NCBI GenBank assembly: GCA_027339205.1
Contig: DAHWOV010000001.1
Coordinates: 7,365-71,364, forward strand
Direction: 5' to 3'
Source of the DNA: JAJYVT01 sp027339205
Lineage (GTDB): Bacteria; Actinomycetota; Acidimicrobiia; Acidimicrobiales; RAAP-2
DNA: 64,000 nt
The first letter of the stretch is position 1. Every line of letters begins with the position of its first letter. Below the pieces are notes generated by a model. It did not search any database, had not been told where the DNA came from, and saw only the letters and a program-made list of their open reading frames with translations. This document shows positions 50,383 through 59,086 of this stretch, piece after piece. Made by a program: the position numbers and the translations under genes.

Positions 50383-51972
50383 GTGCCGAGCGACGAGACC
50401 CTCCGCAAGACCGACTCGGGCATCGAGATCCGCCCCGTCTACGGCCCCGGGGACCTCGAGGGATGGGACCCCGAGGTCCAGCTCGGCGCTCCGGGTCGCT
50501 ACCCCTTCACCCGCGGCGTCCATCCCGAGATGTACCGGCGCCGGCTGTGGACGATGCGCCAGTACGCCGGTTTCGGGACCGCGGAGGCGACCAACCAGCG
50601 GTTCAAGTTCCTCCTCCGCCACGGGCAGACGGGGCTCTCGTGCGCCTTCGACCTCCCGACCCAGATGGGCTACGACTCGGACCACCCGCGCGCCGAGGGA
50701 GAGGTCGGCAAGGTGGGCGTCGCCATCGACTCGCTCGCCGACATGCGCCTGCTCCTCGACGGGCTGCCGCTCGACACCGTGACGACGTCGATGACGATCA
50801 ACGCTACGGCTGCCATCCTGCTGCTCCTCTACGAACTGGTCGCAGAGGAGCAGGGAGTGCGCGGCGACCAGCTGGGTGGCACCGTCCAGAACGACATCTT
50901 GAAGGAGTACGTCGCACGCGGGACGTACATCTACCCACCCCGCCCCTCGATGCGGCTGATCGTCGACACGTTCTCGTACTGCCGGGAGCATTTGCCGAAC
51001 TGGAACACCATCTCGATCTCGGGCTACCACATCCGCGAAGCGGGCTCGACGGCGGTCCAGGAGGTCGCGTTCACCCTCGCGGACGGGATCGCGTACGTCG
51101 AGGCGGCGAGAGAAGCTGGGCTCGAGGTGGACGAGCTCGCGCCGAGATTGTCATTCTTCTTCAACGCGCACAACAACCTCTTCGAAGAGGTCGCCAAGTT
51201 CCGCGCCGCCCGCCGCATGTGGGCGCGGATCATGACCGAGCGGTTCGGTGCGCGCGAAGACCGCTCGAAGCTGCTGCGGTTCCACGCGCAGACCGGCGGG
51301 TCGACGCTCACGGCGCAGCAGCCGGACAACAACATCGTCCGCGTCACGGTGCAGGCGCTCGCCGCCGTGCTCGGGGGCACCCAGAGCCTCCACACCAACG
51401 GCTTCGACGAAGCGCTCGGCCTCCCGACGGAGCGGGCGGCGAAGCTCGCGTTGCGCACCCAGCAGGTCATCGGCCACGAGTCGGGCGTCGCGGACACGGT
51501 CGACCCGCTCGGCGGCTCCTACTACGTCGAGTGCCTCACCGACGAGGTGGAGCGCAAGGCGCTCGACTACCTCTGGCGCATCGACGAAATGGGCGGCGCG
51601 GTTGCCGCGATCGAAGCCGGGTTCCTCCAGGCGGAGATCGAAGCGGCGGCGTACGAGTACGCGAAGGCGGTGGACGACGGCGAGAAGGTCGTGGTCGGGG
51701 TCAACCGGTTCGTCGACGCGGATGCCGAGGCGCCGGAGGTCTTCCCGGTGGACCCCGAGCTCCAACGCGCACAGGTGGCGCGCGTCGCCCGGGTCCGTGC
51801 CGAGCGCGACGCGGCCGCCGTGGAGGCCGCCCTCGAGGACGTCCGCGCCGCGGCGCGCGGCACGCAGAACCTGCTCGTCCCGATGAAAGAGGCGCTCAGG
51901 CGGATGGCGACCCTCGGAGAGGTCTCAGACGCCCTTCGCGCCGAGTGGGGCGTGTACCAGCCAGGCGGCTGA
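50383..51972 (+). CDS. Acyl-CoA mutase large subunit (methylmalonyl-CoA mutase type)
   Basis: 529 residues: the TIM-barrel catalytic chain without the B12-binding domain, as in two-subunit (archaeal-like) mutases. TMRQYAGFGTAEATNQRF keeps the Tyr that in methylmalonyl-CoA mutase is Tyr89. ARGTYIYPPRPSM keeps the Arg aligned with Arg207, and SISGYHIREAG carries the active-site His. FDLPTQMGYDSD is nearer to isobutyryl-type enzymes. The Tyr/Arg pair favours methylmalonyl-CoA. Its small B12 subunit must lie elsewhere. GTG 50383 is the start that fits the domain. Confidence 0.85.
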   Translation: MPSDETLRKTDSGIEIRPVYGPGDLEGWDPEVQLGAPGRYPFTRGVHPEMYRRRLWTMRQYAGFGTAEATNQRFKFLLRHGQTGLSCAFDLPTQMGYDSDHPRAEGEVGKVGVAIDSLADMRLLLDGLPLDTVTTSMTINATAAILLLLYELVAEEQGVRGDQLGGTVQNDILKEYVARGTYIYPPRPSMRLIVDTFSYCREHLPNWNTISISGYHIREAGSTAVQEVAFTLADGIAYVEAAREAGLEVDELAPRLSFFFNAHNNLFEEVAKFRAARRMWARIMTERFGAREDRSKLLRFHAQTGGSTLTAQQPDNNIVRVTVQALAAVLGGTQSLHTNGFDEALGLPTERAAKLALRTQQVIGHESGVADTVDPLGGSYYVECLTDEVERKALDYLWRIDEMGGAVAAIEAGFLQAEIEAAAYEYAKAVDDGEKVVVGVNRFVDADAEAPEVFPVDPELQRAQVARVARVRAERDAAAVEAALEDVRAAARGTQNLLVPMKEALRRMATLGEVSDALRAEWGVYQPGG

Positions 51973-51976
51973 ACCT

Positions 51977-52052
51977 GCCCGGCCTCGAAGGTGCCGGCCT
52001 CGAATCCGCCGGCCTCGAATCCGCCGGCCTCGAAGGTGCCGGCCTCGAAGGT
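51977..52052. repeat. 15-bp tandem repeat, five copies, between mutase and amidohydrolase
   Basis: Units GCCGGCCTCGAAGGT or GCCGGCCTCGAATCC at 51993, 52008, 52023 and 52038, with a 16-bp first copy at 51977. They fill the whole gap between the two convergent genes and stop 1 base before the amidohydrolase stop codon. Confidence 0.9.
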
Positions 52053-52053
52053 G

Positions 52054-53241
52054 TCAGCTCAAGAGCTGCCGGCGCCGCTCGCGCTCGCGCTGCAGGTGCT
52101 CGCGCAGGGAGGGCTGGACCGCCGCGTCGATCGCCGTCCAGGCCATGGCGAGCGCGCCGTCGTGGACGGCGGCGTCCGCGGAGGGAGAGATGCACGCGGC
52201 AGCGAACGCGTGCTGGTGGTTGACCGCTCCCTTCGCGTCGATGGCGATCAGCGGATGGATCGCAGGGACGGCGAGGGACACGTTGGCCATGTCGGTCGAC
52301 AGCGTCGGGAGCGGGGCACCTTCGTCGTCGAGGGTGAAGCGGCGCCCGAGGGCCTCGGCGTTGGCGCGGTAGGCGGCGAGGAGCCCGGGGTCGCTCTCCA
52401 TGTGCGAGTAGACGGGCGAGAGCTCCTCGAAGGCCGCGCTCGCGCCGGTCGCGAGCGCGCCCGCTTCGAAGCACGCGCGCACCCGGGGGTCGAGCCGCTC
52501 CAGGTCCGCGAGCGTCGTCGCCCTGCACATGAAGCGGCCCCGCACCCTCTCGGGGATGATGTTCGCCGCGACGCCACCTTCGAGGACCACGCCGTGCGCT
52601 TGATCACCCGGACGGAACTGCTGGCGGAGGAGGCCGATGCCCACCTCAGCGACGGTCATCGCGTCGAGCGCGTTGACCCCCTCCCAGGGAGCTGCCGACG
52701 CGTGCGCCTCGCGCCCGGCGAAGGTCACGTCGAAGTGCGACACGGCGAGACACTGTCCCGCGAGGCGCTCGGAGCTCCACGGGTGCACCATCATCGCCGC
52801 ATGCACCCCGTCGAAGCCTCCCCGCTCGAGCATGACGACCTTGCCGCCGCCGCCCTCCTCTGCGGGCGTTCCCAGCACGAGCACGCTGAGCCCGACATCG
52901 TCGGCCACCTCCGCCAGCGCGAGTCCCGCGCCGACGGCCGCGGCGGCGATCACGTTGTGACCGCACGCGTGGCCGACGACGGGCAGCGCGTCGTACTCGG
53001 CGCAGACCGCGACCACGAGCGGGCCGCTGCCTGCTCGCGCCGAGAAGGCCGTCGGCATCCCGTACGCGCCGGGCGTGACCTCGAAGCCGTCGAGCATGCC
53101 CTCCACGGCGGCCGCGGACCGGTGCTCCTCGAACGCCGTCTCCGGGTGCGCGTGCAGATCGTGGCTGAGCGCGCGCAGCTCGTGCATGCGGCGCTCGACG
53201 ACCGATGCCGCGCGCGCCTTGGGGTCTCGTGTGCCGGGCAC
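52054..53241 (-). CDS. M20-family amidohydrolase
   Basis: 395 residues. Metal and catalytic motifs: GHACGHNVIAAAAVG, LGTPAEEGGGGKVVML, and the dimerisation domain VSHFDVTFAGREAHASAAPWEG. DLHAHPETAFEEHRSA at the N-terminus is typical of aminoacyl/aminobenzoyl-glutamate-type hydrolases. Probably a cytosolic amide hydrolase; the substrate is unknown. GTG 53241 lies 7 bp from the stop of the biotin carboxylase gene upstream, so co-transcription is likely. Confidence 0.85.
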   Translation of the reverse strand: MPGTRDPKARAASVVERRMHELRALSHDLHAHPETAFEEHRSAAAVEGMLDGFEVTPGAYGMPTAFSARAGSGPLVVAVCAEYDALPVVGHACGHNVIAAAAVGAGLALAEVADDVGLSVLVLGTPAEEGGGGKVVMLERGGFDGVHAAMMVHPWSSERLAGQCLAVSHFDVTFAGREAHASAAPWEGVNALDAMTVAEVGIGLLRQQFRPGDQAHGVVLEGGVAANIIPERVRGRFMCRATTLADLERLDPRVRACFEAGALATGASAAFEELSPVYSHMESDPGLLAAYRANAEALGRRFTLDDEGAPLPTLSTDMANVSLAVPAIHPLIAIDAKGAVNHQHAFAAACISPSADAAVHDGALAMAWTAIDAAVQPSLREHLQRERERRRQLLS

Positions 53242-53248
53242 GGCCGCG

Positions 53249-55090
53249 CTACTCGATGATCGCGACGACGTCGCCGCCGCCGACGGAGTCGCCAGCCGCC
53301 ACCCGGACCTCCTTCACCACGCCGTCCCGGTCGGCGTTGATCGCGTTCTCCATCTTCATGGCCTCCAAGATGCAGACCGTCTGCCCGGCTTGCACGTTGT
53401 CGCCGGGCGCGACCAGCACCGACACGATCGTCCCTTGCATCGGGACGGTGACCGCGCCGGACCCGGCCGCGGCGCTCGTCGCGTGCGATGCGTGCGGCCG
53501 CGGCCGGCCGGGTGCCCTTCGGGGCGCAAGGCCGCGTGTCGGCGTGCCGCCCGGCTCGTCGGCGCCGAGCGGCAGCCAGAGCTTCAGGCGGTAGCGGCGC
53601 CCGTCGACTTCGGCGGTGATCTCCCTCGCGCCGAGCTCCGACGTCCCCGTGCCGGCCGCGCCCCCCGTGCCGGCCGCGCCCCCCGTGCCGGACCCGGCGA
53701 CCGTGCCGGACCCGGCGACGGTGCCGGACCCGGCGGCGGTGAGGTCGGAGAGGTCCAGCCGCTCCTCGACCCACTTGGTGGAGTGGCGCGCCTCGGCGAA
53801 GTCGGGATGCTCGAGGATGGCGATGTCGGCGGGGATGGTCGTCGCGATCCCGGTGATGCGCGTCTCACCCAGCGCGCGCAGCATGCGGCGGCGGGCCGCG
53901 TCGCGGTCCTCGGCCCAGACGATGAGCTTGGCGACCAGGTTGTCGTAGTACTGGCTGACCGTGTCCCCGGCTCCGTACCCGGCGTCGAGGCGCACCCCCG
54001 GGCCGCCGGGGGCGTCGAAGGCGGTGATGGTCCCCGGCGAGGGGGAGAACCGGCCGGCGGTGGGGTCTTCGGCGTTGATCCGCACCTCGATCGCGTGCCC
54101 CCGCCGCTCGATGTCCGCCTGCTCGAAGGGCAGCCGCTCGCCCGCCGCGATGCGGAGCTGCCAGGCGACGAGGTCGAGGCCGGTCACGAGCTCGGTGACG
54201 GGGTGCTCCACCTGGAGGCGGGTGTTCATCTCGAGGAAGTAGATCTCCCCGTCCTCGTAGAGGAACTCGACCGTGCCGGCGTTCACGTAGCCGCAGGCCT
54301 CGGAGACCTTCACCGCCGCCGCGCCCATCGCTTGGCGGACCTCGTCGGGGAAGCCGGGGGCCGGTGACTCCTCGATGAGCTTCTGGTGCCTGCGCTGCGC
54401 GGAGCAGTCACGTTCGCCGAGCCACAGGACGTTGCCGTGGGTGTCCGCGAGCACCTGCATCTCCACGTGCCTGGGCCAGGCCAGGTACCGCTCGAGGTAG
54501 ACCTCCGCCCTGCCGAAGTAGGCCTGGGCCTCGCGCTGGGCGGAGGCGACCGCCTCCTCCGCCTCCTCGGCGCTCCGGACGACCCTCATCCCCCGGCCGC
54601 CGCCGCCGAACGCCGCCTTGATCGCCACCGGCCAGCCGTGAGCGCCGGCGAAGTCGACCACCTCGCCGGGTCCCAAGATCGGCTCGGAGCGTCCGGGCAC
54701 CCCCGGCACGCCGGCCCGGTCTGCGGCGAGGCGGGAGCTGATCTTGTCCCCCATCACCTCCATGGCCTCGGGCGGGGGGCCGACGAAGGCGACCCCGAGG
54801 GAGGTGACCGCTCGTGCGAAGTCGGCGTTCTCGGAGAAGAAGCCGTACCCGGGATGGACCGCGTCGGCACCGCTTCGCCGGAGGGCTTCGAGGATCGCCT
54901 CGGTGTTGAGGTAGCTCTCGGCGGCGGTCTGCCCCCCGAGGGCGTAGGCCTCGTCGGCCATCCGCACGTGCATGGCCTCGCGGTCGAGGTCCGAGTACAC
55001 GGCGACGGTCGCGATCCCCATCTCCCTGCAGGTGCGCATGACCCGGACGGCGATCTCCCCGCGGTTTGCAACGAGGACCTTTTGGAGCAC
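53249..55090 (-). CDS. accA3: Acyl-CoA carboxylase biotin carboxylase/BCCP subunit
   Basis: 613 residues. The biotin carboxylase domain (1-445) has KVLVANRGEIAVRVMRTCRE, the ATP-grasp loop KAAFGGGGRGMRVV, HVEMQVLADTHGNVLWLGERDCSAQRR and EMNTRLQVEHPVTE. The C-terminal BCCP domain carries the biotinyl Lys in EAMKMENAI. A linker at ~462-490 is made of repeated AGSGTV and AGTGG units. With a separate carboxyltransferase it would make malonyl- or propionyl-CoA products. Divergent from birA, the ligase that biotinylates it. Confidence 0.92.
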   Translation of the reverse strand: MLQKVLVANRGEIAVRVMRTCREMGIATVAVYSDLDREAMHVRMADEAYALGGQTAAESYLNTEAILEALRRSGADAVHPGYGFFSENADFARAVTSLGVAFVGPPPEAMEVMGDKISSRLAADRAGVPGVPGRSEPILGPGEVVDFAGAHGWPVAIKAAFGGGGRGMRVVRSAEEAEEAVASAQREAQAYFGRAEVYLERYLAWPRHVEMQVLADTHGNVLWLGERDCSAQRRHQKLIEESPAPGFPDEVRQAMGAAAVKVSEACGYVNAGTVEFLYEDGEIYFLEMNTRLQVEHPVTELVTGLDLVAWQLRIAAGERLPFEQADIERRGHAIEVRINAEDPTAGRFSPSPGTITAFDAPGGPGVRLDAGYGAGDTVSQYYDNLVAKLIVWAEDRDAARRRMLRALGETRITGIATTIPADIAILEHPDFAEARHSTKWVEERLDLSDLTAAGSGTVAGSGTVAGSGTGGAAGTGGAAGTGTSELGAREITAEVDGRRYRLKLWLPLGADEPGGTPTRGLAPRRAPGRPRPHASHATSAAAGSGAVTVPMQGTIVSVLVAPGDNVQAGQTVCILEAMKMENAINADRDGVVKEVRVAAGDSVGGGDVVAIIE

Positions 55091-55125
55091 GGGTCAACAC
55101 TTGCACGCCACGTAGGGTGGCCGCC

Positions 55126-55896
55126 ATGACGGCGGTCACCTGGGACGTCCGCAGGTTCACCACGCTCGAGTCCACGAACGACTGGCTCCTCAGGCGTGCC
55201 CGAGAAGGGGCCCCGGCCGGGCTGGTCGCGCTGGCCGACCACCAGCGGGCGGGGAGGGGGCGCATGGGCCGGCGCTGGGAGGCCCCTCCTGGGCGGTGCC
55301 TCCTCGTCTCGGTGCTCCTGCGCCCGGTGGCGCCTCCCGGCGCGCTGTTCGCCTGCACGGCCGCCGTCGCGCTGGCGGCGGCGGACGCGTGCGCCGCCGT
55401 GGCGGGCGTCGAGCCGACGGTCAAGTGGCCCAACGACCTCCTCATCGGCGAGCGCAAGGTGGCGGGCGTCCTCGCCGAGTCCGACGCCTCGGCCCAAGGC
55501 GGTCGTCCCGGCAGCGTCGCGGTGGTCGTCGGCATCGGGGTGAACCTCGACTGGGAAGGCCCCCCGGGTGCCGACGCCACGTCCCTCGCCGCCTACGCCT
55601 CCGGCCCGGTGGGGCGCGAGCCGCTCCTGGAGGTCATGCTCGACGAGCTCTCAGGCCGAGCGGCGATGCTGGACACCGACGAGGCGCGGCGTGCGATCGT
55701 CGCCGAGCTGCGCGCCCGGTGCGCGACGCTGGGCAGGCAGGTGGCAGTGGAGATGGCCGGCGGCCGACGGCTGCTCGGCACCGCGAGCGCGCTCGGCGAC
55801 GACGGCCGCCTGGTCGTGGCGACCGCCGAGGGAGACGTCGCGGTGTCTGCGGGCGACGTGGTCCACCTCCGGCCCGCAGCCGGGGAGCCCGAGTAG
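55126..55896 (+). CDS. birA: Biotin--protein ligase, without HTH domain
   Basis: 256 residues. FTTLESTNDWLLRRA, the biotin-binding ADHQRAGRGRMGRRWEAPPG loop, VKWPNDLLIGERKVAGVLAES and VGIGVNLDW are the catalytic motifs, and a C-terminal SH3-like domain follows. There is no N-terminal winged helix, so it is a ligase only, not a repressor. ATG 55126 lies 35 bp from the divergent biotin carboxylase start. Its stop is 12 bp before rfbB. Confidence 0.92.
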   Translation: MTAVTWDVRRFTTLESTNDWLLRRAREGAPAGLVALADHQRAGRGRMGRRWEAPPGRCLLVSVLLRPVAPPGALFACTAAVALAAADACAAVAGVEPTVKWPNDLLIGERKVAGVLAESDASAQGGRPGSVAVVVGIGVNLDWEGPPGADATSLAAYASGPVGREPLLEVMLDELSGRAAMLDTDEARRAIVAELRARCATLGRQVAVEMAGGRRLLGTASALGDDGRLVVATAEGDVAVSAGDVVHLRPAAGEPE

Positions 55897-55908
55897 GCTT
55901 CTGCCTCC

Positions 55909-56904
55909 ATGCGCGTTCTCGTGACCGGCGGTGCCGGGTTCATCGGGTCCAATTTCGTCCGCTACTGGGCCGAGGAGCACCCCGGAGACCTTGTCGTCGT
56001 GTACGACGCGCTCACCTACGCAGGGACACCGTCGAACCTCGAAGGGCTCGACGTGCAGCTCGTCCAGGGGGACGTCTGCGACCTGGAGCTCGCGGCAGCG
56101 ACCCTCGAGCGCGGCGACATCGACACCGTCGTCCACTTCGCGGCGGAGTCGCACAATTCCCTGGCGGTCCTCGACCCGGCCCGGTTCTTCCGCACGAACG
56201 TGCTCGGGACCCAGACGATGCTCGAGGCCGCGCGCCGCCACGGGGTCTCGAGGTTCCACCACGTCTCCACGTGCGAGGTCTACGGCGATCTCGCGCTCGA
56301 CTCCGAGGAGCGTTTCAGCGAGGAGAGCCCCTACCGGCCCCGGACGCCCTACAACGCCTCGAAGGCCGGTGCCGACCACGCAGTGCGCGCGTACGCGGAG
56401 ACCTACGGCCTGCCGGTGACGATCACCAACTGCGCGAACAACTACGGCCCGTACCAGTTCCCCGAGAAGGTGATCCCGCTCTTCACGACGCATGCGCTCG
56501 ACGACGAGCCGCTGCCGTTGTACGCCTCGACCCAGCACCGCAGGGAATGGCTGCACGTACGCGACCACTGCCGGGCGATCGACCTCGTCCTCGAGCGCGG
56601 CCGGCCCGGCGAGACCTACCACGTCGGCAGCGGCGTCGAGGCGAGCATCGAGCAGATCGCCGACAAGGTCCTCGGGTGCCTCGGCAAGCCCGCCTCGCTG
56701 AAGGTGATCGTGCCCGACCGCCCGGGGCACGACCGCAGGTACCTCCTCGACACGACGAAGATCCGCACCGAGCTCGGGTGGCGCCCGCTTGTCGCCTTCG
56801 ACGAGGGGATCGCCGACACCGTCGCCTGGTACGCGGCGAACCGCCGGTGGTGGGAGCCGCTGCGCGGCCGCGCACCGGTGGTCGAGACCGCCTGGGCGGG
56901 CTGA
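55909..56904 (+). CDS. rfbB: dTDP-glucose 4,6-dehydratase-like, catalytic Asp replaced by Cys
   Basis: 331 residues. NAD motif VTGGAGFIGSNFVRYW, FAAESHNSLAVLDP, catalytic YNASKAGADHAVRAY (Tyr and Lys), NNYGPYQFPEKVIPLF and REWLHVRDHCRAIDL are typical of RmlB. The usual Thr-Asp-Glu motif reads VSTCEVYGDL: the general-acid Asp is Cys (codon TGC) while Glu is kept. This may be a clade-specific variant. With rfbD, ugd and the UXS-like gene it forms a sugar-nucleotide operon lacking rmlA and rmlC. Confidence 0.85.
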   Translation: MRVLVTGGAGFIGSNFVRYWAEEHPGDLVVVYDALTYAGTPSNLEGLDVQLVQGDVCDLELAAATLERGDIDTVVHFAAESHNSLAVLDPARFFRTNVLGTQTMLEAARRHGVSRFHHVSTCEVYGDLALDSEERFSEESPYRPRTPYNASKAGADHAVRAYAETYGLPVTITNCANNYGPYQFPEKVIPLFTTHALDDEPLPLYASTQHRREWLHVRDHCRAIDLVLERGRPGETYHVGSGVEASIEQIADKVLGCLGKPASLKVIVPDRPGHDRRYLLDTTKIRTELGWRPLVAFDEGIADTVAWYAANRRWWEPLRGRAPVVETAWAG

Positions 56905-56906
56905 CC

Positions 56907-57803
56907 GTGCGGGTCCTCGTCACCGGGGCGGGGGGGCAGCTGGGCAGCGACCTGGTGACCGCCCTGTCGGGTGAGGTGCCACCCGGGGGGCGCCGCCGCG
57001 CGTTGCTGGGCGCCGAGGGCCCGGGCCCCGGGGTCGACGTCACCGGCGCGGACCATGCCGCCCTTGCGGTGGAGGACCGAGCAGCGGTGCTCGAGGCGGT
57101 CGTCGCGCTCCGTCCCCACGTCGTGGTGCACGCGGGCGCCTGGACGGCCGTCGACGCCTGCGAGGCAGACCCCGACCGGGCGTTCCGCGTGAACGCCCTC
57201 GGCACCCGCCACGTCGCCGAGGCCGCGGGGATCGTGGGGGCCCACCTCGTGTACCTCTCGACCGACTACGTCTTCGACGGCGCCTCGCCGCGCCCCTACG
57301 TCGAGTGGGACGAGCCCCGCCCGCTCTCGGTCTACGGGCGGAGCAAGCTCGGAGGCGAGCGGGAGTGCCCGCCGGGCTCGACGGTCGTGCGGACCTCGTG
57401 GGTGTGCGGCGCGTCGGGCGCCAACATGGTGAAGACGGCGCTGCGCCTCGCGGCCGGCGGTGGCGCGCTGCGCTTCGTCACCGACCAGCACGGGTCGCCG
57501 ACGTTCACCGCCGACCTCGCGGCAGCGGTCGTCACCCTCGGGCTCGACCGCAGGCCGGGCACCTACCACGTCACCAACGCGGGGTCGACCAGCTGGTTCG
57601 ACTTCGTGCGGGCCGTGCTCGAGGCGGCCGGCCACGATCCGGGTCGAGTCGAGCCCATTACGAGCGCCGAGCTGGACCCGCCGCGACCGGCGCCCCGGCC
57701 GGCGAACTCGGTGCTCGACAACGCCGCGCTCCGGGGAGCCGGGCTCCCGCTGCTCCCCGAGTGGCACGACGGCCTGGCTCGTCTCGTGGAGGTCCTCTCG
57801 TGA
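56907..57803 (+). CDS. rfbD: dTDP-4-dehydrorhamnose reductase
   Basis: 298 residues. VLVTGAGGQLGSDLVTAL, VVHAGAWTAVDACEADPDRA, VYLSTDYVFDGASPRPYVEWD, YGRSKLGGER and VRTSWVCG are RmlD motifs. It reduces dTDP-4-keto-rhamnose with NADPH in the last step of dTDP-rhamnose synthesis. GTG 56907 starts 2 bp after the rfbB stop. The last codons overlap the ugd start as GTGA. Confidence 0.9.
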   Translation: MRVLVTGAGGQLGSDLVTALSGEVPPGGRRRALLGAEGPGPGVDVTGADHAALAVEDRAAVLEAVVALRPHVVVHAGAWTAVDACEADPDRAFRVNALGTRHVAEAAGIVGAHLVYLSTDYVFDGASPRPYVEWDEPRPLSVYGRSKLGGERECPPGSTVVRTSWVCGASGANMVKTALRLAAGGGALRFVTDQHGSPTFTADLAAAVVTLGLDRRPGTYHVTNAGSTSWFDFVRAVLEAAGHDPGRVEPITSAELDPPRPAPRPANSVLDNAALRGAGLPLLPEWHDGLARLVEVLS

Positions 57804-59086
57804 GCACGGGCGCGGCCATCGCCGTCGTCGGCGCGGGCTATGTCGGGCTCCCGACCGCGGGCGTGCTCGCCAGGTTCGGGCACCGCGTGGTGTGCGCCGA
57901 GCGGGACCCCGGCCGCTTCGACGCCCTGGCCTCCGGGAGGGTGCCCATCGTCGAGGAGGGCCTCGCCGAGCTCCTCAGCGAGGGGGTGGCGTCGGGCCGG
58001 CTCCGCTTCGTGCGCAGCGCGGCGGAAGCGGTCCGCGGCGCACGCTACGTCTTCTTGTGCGTCGCCACCCCCGAGGGCGACCACGGATCGGCCGACCTCT
58101 CCTTCGTCGAGGCGGTGGCCCGCGAGATCGCCGAGACACTCGAACCCGGTGCGATCGTCGTCAACAAGTCGACCGTGCCCGTCGGGACGGCGCTGGCGGT
58201 GGAACGCGTCACCGGTGCGACCGTGGTGTCCAACCCGGAGTTCCTTCGCGAGGGCACGGCCGTCGCCGACAGCCTCCGCCCCGACCGCGTGGTCGTCGGC
58301 GGAGACGACGCCAGGGCGGCGAGGCTGGTCGGGGAGCTCTTCTCGGAGACCGGCGCGCCGCTCATCGTCACCGACACCGTCACCGCCGAGACCATCAAGT
58401 ACGCGTCCAACGCCTTCCTGGCGACGAAGCTCAGCTTCGTGAACGCGCTGGCGGGACTGTGCGAGGCGGTCGGCGCCGACGTGCGCGACGTGGTCCTCGG
58501 GCTCGGCTACGACGCCAGGATCGGGTTCGACTTCCTGCGGCCGGGACCGGGCTGGGGGGGCTCGTGCCTGCCCAAGGACACGGCGGCGCTGCTCCACATC
58601 TCCGAGGAGGCAGAGTACGACTTCCCCTTGCTGCGCGAGGCCATCGCCGCCAACGAGGCCGCGCGCGCACGGGTGGTGCGCAAGGTGGTGCGCGCCGCCG
58701 GCGGCGACCTTGCGGGGGCGACCGTCGGGGTGTGGGGCCTCACCTTCAAGGCGGGAACCGACGACCGCCGGGGGTCCCCGGCGGTCGCGATCGCCCGGAG
58801 GCTCCTCGAGCTGGGGGCGCGTGTCCGCGCCTACGACCCGACCGTGGGGCCAGGGGCGGCCTGCGAGGACCTCGGGGGGATGACCCTGTGCGCGAGCGCC
58901 TACGACGCGTGCCGAGAGGCGCGTGTGGTCGCGCTGCTCACCGAGTGGGACGAGCTGCGCGGCCTCGACTTCCCCAAGGTCGCCGACCTGATGGCGCAGC
59001 CCTCGATGGTCGACGCGCGCAACCTCTTGGACCCGGCTGCGCTTCGCCGCTGCGGCTTCGCCTACACGGGCGTCGGCCGCCGGTGA
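57800..59086 (+). CDS. ugd: UDP-glucose 6-dehydrogenase
   Basis: 428 residues. NAD motif IAVVGAGYVGLPTAGVLARFGH, VVNKSTVPVGTA, NPEFLREGTAVADSLRPDR, the catalytic Cys in GPGWGGSCLPKDTAAL, and FKAGTDDRRGSPA in the C-terminal domain. Oxidises UDP-glucose to UDP-glucuronate. GTG 57800 overlaps the rfbD stop, and its own stop overlaps the UXS-like start, both as GTGA. Confidence 0.92.
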   Translation: MSTGAAIAVVGAGYVGLPTAGVLARFGHRVVCAERDPGRFDALASGRVPIVEEGLAELLSEGVASGRLRFVRSAAEAVRGARYVFLCVATPEGDHGSADLSFVEAVAREIAETLEPGAIVVNKSTVPVGTALAVERVTGATVVSNPEFLREGTAVADSLRPDRVVVGGDDARAARLVGELFSETGAPLIVTDTVTAETIKYASNAFLATKLSFVNALAGLCEAVGADVRDVVLGLGYDARIGFDFLRPGPGWGGSCLPKDTAALLHISEEAEYDFPLLREAIAANEAARARVVRKVVRAAGGDLAGATVGVWGLTFKAGTDDRRGSPAVAIARRLLELGARVRAYDPTVGPGAACEDLGGMTLCASAYDACREARVVALLTEWDELRGLDFPKVADLMAQPSMVDARNLLDPAALRRCGFAYTGVGRR

